Assembly: GCF_954871325.1 (NCBI RefSeq)
Contig: NC_088775.1
Location: 30,915,561-30,979,560 of the forward strand
Length of the DNA stretch: 64,000 bases
Direction: 5' to 3'
Source of the DNA: Gordionus sp. m RMFG-2023
Lineage: Eukaryota > Nematomorpha > Gordioida > Chordodea > Parachordodidae
Part shown: positions 33,510 to 44,842 of the stretch, in pieces
Numbering within the stretch: the first letter of the stretch is position 1
How the letters are laid out: every line of letters starts with the position of its first letter
Notes under the pieces: generated by a model
The model's input: the letters and a program-made list of their open reading frames with translations, nothing else
Databases searched by the model: none
Told to the model about the DNA's origin: nothing
Position numbers and translations under genes: made by a program

Positions 33510-34060
33510 AATAGTGTTGCGTAATCGGCTAAAAACTACGCCTAAGCCTAATTAGGCTAAACCTATGCTAAGAGCCTAATTAGGCTAAGCCTATAAATCG
33601 GCTAAGAGCCTAATTAGGCTAAGCCTATAAATCGGCTAAAAGCCTAATTAGGCTAAGCCTATAAATCGGCTAAGAGCCTAATTAGGCTAAGCCTATAAAT
33701 CGGCTAAGAGCCTATTTAGGCTAAGCCTAAAAACCGGCTAAGCCTATTAGGTTAGCCTAAAAATCGGCTAAGCCTAATTAGCAAAGTTGTTAAAGGATCT
33801 AGATTACAAGTATCTAGATCCAGTATCTAGATATAAAAATGTGGTATCTGTATCTGTATCTAGATAGATTTTTGATTAAAATAGCTGTATCTAGATATTT
33901 TAGACAATGTATCTGTATCTAGATCCATTTGAAAAGTATCTTTTAACAACTCTGCTAATTAGGTTAAGCCTAAAAATCGGCTAAGCCTAAAAATCGTCTA
34001 ACTAAGCCTATATAAATCGGCTAAAATTAAATTAGTCAAAATTCTGCATCGATGCTTAGT
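33510..34060. mobile_element. MITE built of CGGCTAA / TTAGGCT motifs
   Basis: It starts near TAGTGTTGCGTAATCGGC and consists of about nine imperfect 34-36 bp units (AATCGGCTAAGAGCCTAATT followed by AGGCTAAGCC). Each unit is itself self-complementary. The TAGTGTTG start is shared with the hAT MITEs at 41893, 49998 and 57045. Its own target duplication is not visible. A 173-bp MITE has inserted inside (33782-33954). Confidence 0.65.
33782..33954. mobile_element. hAT MITE (173 bp) of TATCTAGAT motifs, duplication CTAATTAG
   Basis: The ends CAAAGTTGTTAAAGGATC and the inverse ATCTTTTAACAACTCTG are flanked by CTAATTAG at 33774-33781 and 33955-33962. The body is almost entirely TATCTAGATC and GTATCTGTATCTAGAT repeats. 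It is one of the shortest bounded elements here and lies inside another MITE. Confidence 0.85.
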
Positions 34061-34074
34061 ATTAATTATTATTT

Positions 34075-34760
34075 ACAGAGGACCATTCTCTACTCTTCTC
34101 CATTTCAGAAGGTGGTGGATACGAATTTCTTGAAGCCTTCCCATCCCGAAACCTTGACCAGCTACTAAGCAATGATGAGTTACGTCACGCCATCGGTCTT
34201 AGACTGAATTGCGATATGGTAATACCTCATAACTGTATCCTCTGTCAAACGTCGGTCAACTCCAATACACTGCAAGCGCTGTAAAGGCAGATTCATTGGG
34301 CATTCAAAATGCAATGATACCATTGCCAGGGCCTTAAAATCCGCCGGCATACCATCAACCCACGAACCTACTGGCCTTTACAATTCAGATGGTAAGCGGC
34401 CCGATTGTTAGACTATGATCCCTTGGAAGAGGGGGGAATTCCTAACTTGGGATTTCTCATGCATCGATCCTCTTGCCCCTTCCAATATAAATAGAGATGC
34501 CATACTAGATGCCGAGGCGAATAAATTAGCTAAATATTCACCAACTCTACCTGCCAATTATACATTCCTACCATTAATCGCCACAACCTTAACGTCGTTC
34601 GGCTCTCATGCCCTAGACTTCTTAAAAGAGCTAGGAAAACGGATCTCTACTAGGACCGAGGATCCCAACGAGGGATTCTACCTACGCCAACGATTAGCCA
34701 TAAACATAGTAAAATACAATTATCTCAGCTTTATTTTTTCAATATCCGAAACGCCGTAAT
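34075..34760 (+). pseudogene. Retroelement endonuclease-like fragment
   Basis: This is GC-richer than its surroundings. An upstream frame (34110-34280) reads FLEAFPSRNLDQLLSNDELR, HAIGLRLNCDMVIPHNCIL and a CxxC-type start. 34415-34759 reads FLTWDFSCIDPLAPSNI, ANKLAKYSPTLPANYTFLPL and ATTLTSFGSHALDFLKELGK. This pattern (Cys/His cluster, RPDG-like block, WD..., then K..KY and a late E/T-S-G block) matches a PD-(D/E)xK-like domain at the C-terminus of reverse-transcriptase proteins in many invertebrates. The reverse transcriptase itself is absent. The fragment is broken. The assignment to a LINE-like element is tentative. Confidence 0.5.
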
Positions 34761-35127
34761 TGAACATCCTATATGCATAGTATAGACTTTGGCCATTTTG
34801 TTGCATATTATTATAATGTTAGCGCTAAATTTGTATTAATTTTATTTATATTTAATGTAAATATTTTATTATTATCAACAAATAAACATGATATGATTTA
34901 ATATTTTTTATTTATATTATTATATTTTGAAATGAAAATAAATTTATTTATTTGATGTTTTTTTAATAAAAAAAATAATATGCTGCTATATTGTAAAAAT
35001 GTAATATTCTTTTTAATATAATTTATTAGTGATTTTCACAATCTTCTTTGTAAATACATCTTTTATTGAGGAATTATATTAATAAACAATCTTTTCGGAG
35101 AAAACTTTTATAATTTTTTTTATCATT
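34761..35127. other. AT-rich spacer
   Basis: Nothing recognisable: A/T runs and one poor inverted match leading into the foldback arm. Confidence 0.4.
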
Positions 35128-35377
35128 TTTTTAAAATTATTTATTTTTTATTAAATGAGGTGGATTTTATGAACAGGGTTGCCATGTCTCCCCCCATCAG
35201 TGGGAGTCTCCCACAATATTTTAGTTTACCCCACATACATCTCACTCCCACAAAACTCCCACAATTAGAAATCTCCCACAATTTTTTAATTTCTCCCACA
35301 ATTTTTTTTTTAGCATTTTAATGTTTAATATTTAACGACTCCAAAATAAGTGCTAACTTTACTTGTGGTAGGACAAA

Positions 35378-36819
35378 AATGAGCAAGGCTATCACAAATG
35401 TGTTAGGACCTGAATCCAAGAGGTCAATTCTAGACGATTTGAAAGAAGGACATCCATATGCTATTTTAACAGATGCATCAAATAAGGGAAATATTAAAAC
35501 ATTTCCCCTGATCCTTCGCTATTTCAACTAGAATAAGGGCATTTCTATAAAACTATTGAATTTTTTTTCATCCGATAGTGAAAATTCCAACGATATAGCT
35601 AACCACATAATGGTAAATATAGCTGATTCAGGGTTATCAATGAGTTGCATGTCAGCTTTCTGCGCTGATAATGCCTCTGTTAATTTTGGCAAAAATCAAA
35701 GTGTATTTACCGAATTGAGGCAGCACAATAATGAATTAATACCAATTGGCTGTATATGCCATATACTGCATAATTCTTGCAAGAAGGCAATGAATGTACT
35801 ATCTGTAGATGTCGAAGTAATTGTGATGAAATGTTTTAACGAATTTAGTTCATCAACTAAAAGAGTCACTGAATTAAAAGAATTGGTAGTGTGGTCTGAT
35901 TTGGAATGGTGTGAGTTGTTGCGATATGTACCTATCAGGTGGTTATCATTAATACCTGCCATCGAGAGAATTTTAAAATTTTATGAACCCTTAAAGAAAT
36001 ATTTCTTAAATAAAGATTTTAAAAGCTGTCCTAAAATTTTGAAAAATTTTTTCGAGGATGAAATGTCAGAAGCATATTTGGGATTAGTTTCACATGTAGG
36101 AAATCTACTTCATGTAGTTAATATTCAGTTGCAATCAGAAGATTCTTTATTGATAAAGATTCACAAAATCATGCTACAGCTCTGTTCATCTCTACAGTTA
36201 AAAATAGATAATAAATTTTATGGCGCTATTGCTAAAAATATCATATTAAAATGTTCAAATAATACTAATTAACGTATTTTTAAATGAAGCAAATATTTTT
36301 ATTAAGACAATTTAGGAATATTTACAATCAAGATTTGATTTTAATAACTCTATTTACAAGTGTATAAATATTATGACCTTGGAACAGAAACCATTATTTG
36401 ATGGTTTTTGTAATTTAATAAATATATTAAAATTACCGATAGACATTGAAGCCTTGTTTGAAGAGATTGTAATTTTTTCCATTTTTTATGATTCGCCAGA
36501 ATACTTAAAGTTAGATGGTCTAAAAGAAGTGGAGAAATGGGTGGAATTTTTTCGTAATAACGATAAATCCCCATGCTTGGAAAAAATTCGCAAGTATGTT
36601 TTCTCCTTACCTCATTCTAATGCCTCATCGGAGCGCATTTTTAGCCTGATGAGGACTGCCTGGAGAAAGGAGAGAAATCGAATTGCTTTAACAACATTAG
36701 AGGCCGAGTTAATGGTTAAACAAAATTATAAAATGTCATGCCAGGAATTTTATAAATATCTTAATAACGACGGTAAACGTTTAGTTCCATTATTTAAATC
36801 TCAAATAAAATATAATTAA
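35378..36819 (+). pseudogene. hAT transposase, few breaks
   Basis: Reading begins near MSKAITNVLGPESKRSILDD (35378) and follows hAT order. The 35556-36272 frame (238 aa) contains NIADSGLSMSCMSAFCADNA, PIGCICHILHNSCKKAMNVL and LLRYVPIRWLSLIPAIERIL, all typical of the RNase H core and insertion domain in the animal group resembling ZMYM or zinc-finger-less hATs. The 36373-36819 frame (148 aa) has the dimerisation tail FSLPHSNASSERIFSLMRTA, then WRKERNRIALTTLEAELMVK and a natural stop. Two or three breaks (near 35530, 36270-36370) interrupt it. No BED zinc finger was seen upstream. It is probably recently inactivated, and splicing of a short intron could account for one break. Confidence 0.85.
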
Positions 36820-37019
36820 CTATAACTATTTGACTTTCTATATTTTATAAAATCTTATTTATACATTTGCATAAAATCAAATAAATTTATTTTTTACATT
36901 GTAAAATTATTATTTTGGCAAAAAAATAAAGAAGCATTACAATTTCCTCAAACATGACATCATATTAAATCTTATTAATAATTATCCGATAATAGTAATA
37001 ATATTCTTACTTTAGTATT

Positions 37020-37750
37020 TCTGCAGCATAATTTAGTGAACCTTTATTAAATTATATTCTTCTGATTGCAACTGCATATTAACAGCATATAGTAGATTTC
37101 CTATATGTAAAATTCTTAAATATACTTCTGCCATTTATTTTTGAAATTTTTTTTGAAAATAATAGGACAGCTTTTATAATCTATTTATTTTTTAAAGGTT
37201 TGTAAAATTTTAAAATTCTACGATGGCGCGTATTAGGAGGAACCTGTCAACCAACATTATGCTGACTCAATTCTGTAAATACACTCTGGTTCTTGCCAAA
37301 TTCACTAAGGAATTATCAGATCAGAAAGCTGTCATGCAATTCATTGGTAATGCCAAATCTGCCATATTTACCATTATATATGGTTAGCTATGTCTTTGGA
37401 TATTTCATATCTGGAGAAAATTTTTTTAATAGTTTTATTGAAATGACATTAATTTTGTTGAAATAGGGGAGGATCAAGGGAAATGTTTTGATATCTCCTT
37501 ATTAGATGCATCTGTTAGAATTGCATATGTTTGCACATCTTTCAAATCGTCAAGAATTGACCTTCTGGATTTATATCCTAAAACATTGATGATAGCCTTG
37601 CTCATTTGTGTTCTACAAAGTATACTTTTTTTATATTAGTCGTTAAATATTATGGGGAAAGATTCTACCAACATTGTGATGTTAAGTAGCTCTCTGAATG
37701 TTGTACTGCATTTGCTTAACTAAATACTGTATAACAACTTCCCCGCACTG
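37020..37750 (-). pseudogene. Inverted, diverged partial copy of the same hAT transposase
   Basis: Read on the minus strand, this region matches 35380-36145 of the plus-strand gene. The TAATGGTAAATAT...GCATGACAGCTTTCTG block near 37300-37390 corresponds to 35605-35665. The GATTTGAAAGATGTGC block near 37530 corresponds to 35440. The TCCTATATGTAAAATTCTT stretch near 37090 corresponds to 36100. Segments are missing and many bases differ. The element therefore carries two opposed partial transposase genes about 300 bp apart. Confidence 0.7.
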
Positions 37751-38009
37751 ATTATAATTATTTTTTACATTGTAAATTTAAAATTGTTTGTTTTTTTATA
37801 AAATCTTATTTATACATTAGCATAAAATATATTTTTTTATATTGTAAAATTACAATTTTTTTATAAAATTTTATCTGGTTTACATTCTTTTATATTTAAA
37901 AAAGATCGTTGGTTATTATTTTTATATAAAATTAATATATTAAAATAAATCAATATGTTATTTTAATAATAAAGATAGTTTTTAAGAAATTTTGTGTCGT
38001 ACTATAATT

Positions 38010-39410
38010 ACCTATTTTGAAAAATAGTTGCGTATTTTATTTTGGAAAATAGTTACCTATTTTATTTTGAAAAAGAGTTGGATATTTTATTTTGAAAAAT
38101 AGTTGGCTATTTTATTTTGAAAAATAGTTGGCTATTTTATTTTGAAAAATAGTTGGCTATTTTATTTTGAAAATAGTTGGCTATTTTATTTTGAAAAATA
38201 GTTGGATATTTTATTTTGAAAAATAGTTGGCTATTTTATTTTAAATAATTGGCTATTTTATTTTGAAAAATAGTTGGCTATTTTATTTTGAAAAATAGTT
38301 GGCTATTTTATTTTGAAAAATAGTTGGCTATTTTATTTTGAAAAATAGTTGGCTATTTTATTTTAAATAGTTGGCTATTTTATTTTGAAAAATAGTTGGC
38401 TATTTTATTTTGAAAAATAGTTGGCTATTTTATTTTGAAAAATAGTTGGCTATTTTATTTTAAATAATTGGCTATTTTATTTTGAAAAATAGTTGGCTAT
38501 TTTTTTTAAAATAATTGTCTATTTTATTTTGAAAAATAGTTGGCTATTTTATTTTGAAAAATAATTACCTATTTTATTTTGAAAAAGAGTTGGATATTTT
38601 ATTTTGAAAAATAGTTGGCTATTTTATTTTGAAAAATAGTTGGCTATTTTATTTTGAAAAATAGTTGGCTATTTTATTTTGAAAAATAGTTGGCTATTTT
38701 ATTTTGAAAATAGTTGGCTATTTTATTTTGAAAAATAGTTGGATATTTTATTTTGAAAAATAGTTGGCTATTTTATTTTAAATAATTGGCTATTTTATTT
38801 TGAAAAATAGTTGGCTATTTTATTTTGAAAAATAGTTGGCTATTTTATTTTGAAAAATAGTTGGCTATTTTATTTTGAAAAATAGTTGGCTATTTTATTT
38901 TAAATAGTTGGCTATTTTATTTTGAAAAATAGTTGGCTATTTTATTTTGAAAAATAGTTGGCTATTTTATTTTGAAAAATAGTTGGCTATTTTATTTTAA
39001 ATAATTGGCTATTTTATTTTGAAAAATAGTTGGCTATTTTTTTTAAAATAATTGTCTATTTTATTTTGAAAAATAGTTGGCTATTTTATTTTGAAAAATA
39101 ATTACCTATTTTATTTTGAAAAAGAGTTGGATATTTTATTTTGAAAAATAGTTGGCTATTTTATTTTGAAAAATAGTTGGCTATTTTATTTTGAAAAATA
39201 GTTGGCTATTTTATTTTGAAAAATAGTTGGCTATTTTATTTTGAAAAATAGTTGGCTATTTTATTTTAAATAATTGGCTATTTTATTTTGAAAAATAGTT
39301 GGCTATTTTTTTTTAAATAATTGTCTATTTTATTTTGAAAAATAGTTGGCTATTTTATTTTGAAAAATAATTGCCTATTTTATTTTGGAAAATAGATTCG
39401 ATTTTATATT
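38010..39410. repeat. 25-bp satellite with higher-order repeat, inside hAT
   Basis: The basic unit is GAAAAATAGTTGGCTATTTT plus ATTTT (25 bp), repeated more than 50 times. Variants lack some bases (AAATAATTGGC) or read AATTACC. The marker GAAAAAGAGTTGG recurs at 38069, 38581 and 39118, giving a higher-order period of about 510-540 bp in which the variants keep the same order. The AATAGTTGGCTATT core is self-complementary in part. Confidence 0.95.
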
Positions 39411-39617
39411 TATAAAAAATAATAAGCGGATAACTAAGTCAATTCTAAATCCCGGCCGAAAATTTTTTTTTAGCAATTTTCATATTTCTCCCACAATTTT
39501 TATATTACTCCCACAAAATACCGAATTTCTCCCACAATTTGAAAATTTTGACCTGGCAACCCTGTTTATGAAACTTTTTTGATGATTTTATATGATCTTT
39601 TTAAGGATAATATTTTA

Positions 39618-41180
39618 ATGTGACAATTGTCATAATCGTTATTTTATAAGTTTTTTGAATTTTTTTGAAGAAACTATGTTAAAATAAGTATTAATAACAT
39701 GTGTAAATATAAATTTAGTGAAGATGTACCAATGAAAAGTGACAATTGTCATAATCGTTATTTTTAAAGTTTTTTGTTTATTGACAAAAATATTTTAAAA
39801 TAAATATTGATAACATATTTAAATAAAAATTTAGTGAAGATGTACTCTAGATAAGCGACAATTGTCATAATCGTTATTTTTAAAGTCTGATTTTTGTTGA
39901 CAAAAATATGTTAAAATGAGTAATAATAACATGTTTTAATAAAAATTTAGTGAAGATGTACCATAGAAAAGTGATAATTGTCATAATCGTTATTTTTAAA
40001 ATTTTAAATTTTCTTTGGTCTAAATGGGTAAAAATATAGATTGTAAAATTAAAATTGCCTGAGTATGTGCCATAGAAAAAACATATGGTAATAATAGATT
40101 CTTCCCCAAAAATAGGAGCAAATTGGCATTTTATTACATCCGTTTATCCGGTCAGAAATTAATATGCAAAATTTATATCATAATATCTAATCCTAAGTTA
40201 GAAATTATTATTTTTTGGCCAATTTTCATCAGTCAATCTTGTTTAAAATTTGGGTAAACTTTTTTTTCTATTTTAAAATCAATATCGATGCAAATTAACT
40301 ATTTTCGTCAACAAAAATCAAAAGACTTTAAAAATAACGATTATGACAATTGTCGCTTATCTAGAGTACATCTTCACTAAATTTTTATTTAAACATGTTA
40401 TCAATACTTATTTTAAAATATTTTTGTCAATAAAATTCAAAAAACTTTAAAAATAACGATTATGACAATTGTCACTTTTCTACGGTACATCTTCACTAAA
40501 TTTTATTTACACATGTATTTAATATTTATTTTAACATATTGTCGTCAAAAATTCAAAAAACTTATAAAATAACGATTATGACAATTGTCACTTTTCTATG
40601 GTACATCTTCACTAAATTTTTATTTCAACATGTTTTTAATAGTTATTTTAGCATATTTTCTTCAAAAAAATTCAACAAACTTTAAAAATAACGATTATGA
40701 CAATTGTCACTTTTCATTGGTACATCTTCACTAAATTTATATTTACACATGTTATTAATACTTATTTTATAATATTTTCGTCAAAAAAATTCAAAAAACT
40801 TTAAAAATAACGATTATGACAATTGTCACTTTTCATTGGTATATCTTCACTAAATTTTTATTTAAACATCTTATTAATACTTATTTTAACATATTTTCGT
40901 CAAAAAACTTTAAAAATAGCGATTATGACAATTGTCACTTTTCTATGGTACATCTTCACTAAATTTATATTTACACATGTTATTAATACTTATTTTAACA
41001 TATTTTCGTCAAAAAAATTCAAAAAACTTTAAAATTAACGATTATGATAATTGTCACTTTTCATTGGTACATCTTCACTAAATTTATATTTACACATGTT
41101 ATTAATACTTATTTTAACATATTTTCATCAAAAAAATTCAAAAAACTTATAAAATAACGATTATGACAATTGTCACATTA
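39618..41180. repeat. Opposed arrays of ~115-bp units (GACAATTGTCATAATCG)
   Basis: Starts of GACAATTG lie at about 39622, 39741, 39857 and 39972 (forward). The inverse units lie at about 40348, 40461, 40577, 40696, 40816, 40926, 41044 and 41159. Each unit also has AAATTTAGTGAAGATGTACC. GACAATTGTC is itself a perfect 10-bp palindrome. Confidence 0.95.
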
Positions 41181-41262
41181 AAATATTATCCTTAAAAAGA
41201 TCATATAAAATAACATCAAAAAAGTTTTCATAAAATCCACTTCATTTAATTAATTTTGGAAA

Positions 41263-41892
41263 TACTTTAAATAAGAATATTAACCTATATACACTTAATC
41301 ATTCGTGATAGTTAGTTGGTTCTTTTAAAGTATAAAATATTTATATTTATGACATTAATACAAAGATAGATAGTAAATAAAATTCAATATAAATAGATCA
41401 ATTTTTAGTAATATAGTATCGGATCGATGAAAATTTGTTGATTGGCACAGCCCTTATTATTATATATAGGGTTTACATATTTCTTACAAATATTAAAAAA
41501 AACTTTTTAACCCTTAAATACCCTGATCAGGTATATGTGACCCCAGGCTTTCTAGAATTGATATTACATAAAAATGGTTTATTATTAGGATTTGGAATCT
41601 TCAATTGCTTCATCCAATATATATTAGAATCCATATTCCAAATTTCATATTTTTTTGTTAAGAAGCTTTTAAGTTATAAGCATTTTATGACTGATTGAAG
41701 GTTGTGAAACCGTATGTAAATATGAAATCTCATTTTTCAAATTATTTTTTAACATTTATTATGATTTTCACAGTTTCTGAAAGTAAATATAATGAAATTA
41801 TTTAAAATGTAATATTATTTTTCATATATTTGAGTTGAATATGAAAAAAAAACATTAATCTCATATCCAAAGAAAGTAAAGGTTGCCATAAT
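41263..41892. other. AT-rich spacer with a possible piggyBac end
   Basis: At 41508-41540 TTAACCCTTAAATACCCTGA is followed by TCAGGTATATGTGACCCC. This looks like a TTAA target joined to a piggyBac-type terminus (CCCTTAA...), facing right. No matching right end was found. The rest is A/T-rich without genes. Confidence 0.35.
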
Positions 41893-41904
41893 TAGTGTTG
41901 TTAA

Positions 41905-43297
41905 CCCTCTATTGCGTACATCATATTTGAATACATATACCATAAAAAAAGGTATAAATTTTAATATAAATTTTTTACATTTTAATACACATGATATATA
42001 ATAGATACACATATATTTTATTTATTTCTATAGTTAATTTTGTCAAAAATAAAAGACAGCTATTAATATAAAAATTCTAAAATACATAATTTACAACTTT
42101 CGAATAGTTGCATTTTTTACATTTTATAAATTATGTCATTTCTCTTGTACAAAATTTTAAGGAACAGAAAGTTAAAAATCCTATTAAAAAGGCAAAAGAA
42201 ATGTTTTATATATAAATAGATTGTTATATTCATTAATAGTGTTTAAAATTTAAATTTTAAGGTAAGTATACCCAGATTCATTGTGCACACAAATGCAATA
42301 TGAATTTGGGCTTTTTTTATTATTTTTTTTATATTATTAAATGTTCTTTATTTGCTATCTATAGTCAAAATGTACTGTATTCCAGAAGATAGTTCTGTCT
42401 AACCTTAGTGGTTTATCAGATGAGGAAATTCTTGATTCAAGATCAGCAGATGTTCTAGTGGAAATGCGGTATTTCAACTATTGGTACCACAACATTCTAA
42501 TTTTAAATTGTGTTTTATTAATTAGTTCTGTGGTATAGAACTTCAAGTATTACTAGCCCAAAAGGGAGTATTGCTACAAGAGCTAATAGAATTTATAATT
42601 GCCAGTTTCCAACTGAAAAAGAATTCTAAAAGATGGAGCTTGGATTCACATAAGATCACTTAAATGGTATCACTGTATAGTATTCCATATACTTGATATA
42701 ATGCTCATAAATCATAGTTAATGTATGGGAGAGATTTTGTAGCTTTACTGGTACCAACAAAAGAACAGATGCCATTATTAACAATTAAAATTTCAATAGC
42801 AGATACCTGTAAATGTAATAAAAATATGAACGCAGGCGTAAAAAACGAATATCAATTGACACCAAATATAAAGAAAAATCTAGCAAGGGGCCGACAAGTC
42901 TTATTACGCAGAAAGAAATAAGACATAATTTAATAACACATTGGCCAAAATATAGTAAAAAGGCGCGATGTAAAAACCCTGGGTGTAAATTGGTACGAAA
43001 GTGATCCAAATATGTGTATCATTATGTTAAACTACAAAAAACGATTGTTTAAAATTATTTCATGAAAATTAATAAAAATTTGTTCTATTACATTATTTAT
43101 CAAATAATAAAATTATATATCTTTATCTTGAAATAGGTTTGAAATTGAAAAAATATGATACTTTTTATCACACACTGACATTTTTTTTACAGTTTAAAAT
43201 TTTTTATTAAAAAAAATTATTTTTAGTTCATTAAGAAGATAAAAATAAGTTTTTAAAAAAATATATATCAGTTATTGATATCTTGCGTAATAGAGGG
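41905..43297. mobile_element. piggyBac element (1393 bp) at TTAA, decayed
   Basis: The ends CCCTCTATTGCGTA and the inverse TTGCGTAATAGAGGG are flanked by TTAA (41901-41904, 43298-43301), the piggyBac target. Inside on the plus strand are transposase traces at about 42530-43060. The coding part is short and rearranged, so the element is non-autonomous. Confidence 0.75.
42360..43060 (+). pseudogene. piggyBac transposase C-terminal relic
   Basis: Traces in several frames fit the second half of a piggyBac transposase. Around 42545-42615 is a stretch like the GTxR motif region (RTSSITSPKGSIATRANRIY). Around 42640-42670 is DGAWIHIRSLKWYHC-like. Near 42945-43010 is the C-terminal Cys-rich segment (HWPKYSKKARCKNPGCKLVR). 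The catalytic aspartates are not preserved in readable form. Many frameshifts are present. The assignment rests on motif order plus the TTAA-flanked terminal repeats. Confidence 0.5.
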
Positions 43298-43380
43298 TTA
43301 AACAGCTCGATTTGAGCCGATTTTTAAAAATGGCTAAATAAATATTTTATCCAGAAAAATATTTAGAAAGTTTAAAATAA

Positions 43381-44274
43381 AAATCTTATCAACTTAAGAG
43401 GAAGGTGCATTATTTGTCCTAGCAGTAAAGATGATAAAACTTTATATTTTTGCTTGCTAAATAAGGATTTTTTAAAATGTTTGTAGCACATTAATGCTTT
43501 ATGTTATAAATATGTTGCATGTCAAAATTTAAATATTATAATTATCCTCATTATTTTTAGCTTAATAAACTAAAATAAATATTTTATTAAAGTTTAAGGT
43601 TTGTTCTATTTTATATCCAAATTTTAAACCAAAATAATAAATATAAATGAGATATATACATTAAGAATTGGGGTCTTAAACCCCACCAGATCACTAATAT
43701 TTTTTTTCACCAGAGTATTAAAGGATTAATATTTGATGCTATAATTTACATAATAATTAGCTTTTAATGTTCAAAAATGTAAAATTTATATTTAATCCAA
43801 ATATTTTTGATATAATTCTATATTATTTAAATATAAAAAATAATAAATATGAAAAGAATATACTTGTGAAGATAAGAAATATGGTTATTATATTCTATTT
43901 TATTTGTTTTATTACAATTATGAACACAGCACATTTATATAAATAAAATAATAAATGATAACGATATTAAAAGGCCTGTTTTGTATGTATCTTTACATGA
44001 ATTAACATATGATTTATAAGTCCATGCAGGATTAGGTTAAACTATATTTAAAAAAATTAAAAGATGGGTTAGTTTGCTATTCATTTTTAAATAAAATCAG
44101 CTAGTCCACCTTCATAAAAAAAATCTTATGATAATATTTTAGAATAAAAGCAACTATAAAATATTGGTAACTCACTGAATCACGGGGAAATTTTTAATAA
44201 TTTTTTTTAATATTTTTTTTTATATGGATTTTGGTATAAATTTTTTGATGTAATAATAATTAAAAATTTCATAA
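43381..44274. other. AT-rich spacer, no gene seen
   Basis: Low-complexity A/T with a small repeat (GGGGTCTTAAACCCC near 43670). No family motif is recognised. Confidence 0.4.
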
Positions 44275-44842
44275 CTCAAAAGCAGGGGTTCGAACCGAAC
44301 CGAGCCGCAAAACCGGAATGAACCGTTATGATTTTCTGAACCGTAACCTTAACCGAACCGTTATGAAGAAAATATTAAAAGAGCGAACCGAACCGTTATA
44401 AATTTTAAAAATAATTAATTTTAAATTATTAACCTAAATTTAAAATTTTAATTTTCCTTGGGGGCATTTTTTAAATTGGTGATTTCTTTTTAAATTAAAT
44501 ATTTCTATATTATCAACATTATATATCAAATTAAATATTTTTATATTATCAACATTATATATCAAATAATACCAGGTTTGTTGTTTTTTCTTTAATTACT
44601 TAATTTATAAGAGTTTAGACAATCTATCTGTTAATTAGATAAGATATCTTAAAATCAGACATAATTATTCTTGGCTAAATTAACAAATTTATATATAAGA
44701 TATTAATAAGCTTTTAGAATAATACCTGCTAATAATTAGGAAAAAATTATATAATTCTATTATTAATAAATAACATCTAATAGAAATCAAGTACCTTTTA
44801 CATTCATTTTTATATTATATGGTTTATTTTTTATCTCATTAT

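Larger units (their letters stand above)
35174..39564. mobile_element. hAT element (4391 bp) with 8-bp duplication TTTATGAA
   Basis: The terminal repeats CAGGGTTGCCATGTC and GACCTGGCAACCCTG are flanked by TTTATGAA at 35166-35173 and 39565-39572. Just inside both ends lie several copies of CTCCCACAATTTT, in the same orientation at both ends. The interior holds a transposase in two large frames (35400-36819), an inverted decayed copy of part of that gene (37020-37750) and a 25-bp satellite (38010-39410). The insertion lies in the left arm of the foldback element. The intact ends and duplication suggest a young insertion. Confidence 0.95.
35128..41262. mobile_element. Foldback element of ~115-bp repeats, split by a hAT
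   Basis: The outer left sequence ATTAAATGAGGTGGATTTTA mirrors the outer right TAAAATCCACTTCATTTAAT. After the hAT in the left arm, GATTTTATATGATCTTTTTA mirrors TAAAAAGATCATATAAAATA. Each arm then carries tandem units containing GACAATTGTCATAATCGTTA: about four in the left arm (39618-40020) and about eight inverted ones in the right (40320-41175). A unique centre lies at about 40025-40315. Without the hAT the element is about 1.7 kb. It encodes no protein. Related units occur at 57290-57450. No target duplication was identified. Confidence 0.75.
41893..43380. mobile_element. hAT MITE fragment split by piggyBac
   Basis: TAGTGTTG-TTAA at 41893-41904 and TTAAACAGCTCGATTTGAGC onward from 43298 together match the left end of the MITE at 49998-50220 (TAGTGTTGTTAAACGACTC...GAGCCGATTTTTAA). 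The right end of this copy is not visible. The piggyBac element at 41905-43297 inserted at the TTAA in its terminus. Confidence 0.6.

Noticed and set aside
33510-34060. A CRISPR-like array of 34-36 bp repeats
   Set aside because: The units are contiguous and self-complementary with no unique spacers, and the context is a eukaryotic MITE.
35696-35962. A minus-strand frame rich in Thr and Ser
   Set aside because: It is antisense to the well-supported hAT transposase at 35378-36819.
38010-39410. A centromeric satellite locus
   Set aside because: It is tempting because of the higher-order period, but the array is wholly inside one hAT element and only 1.4 kb long.
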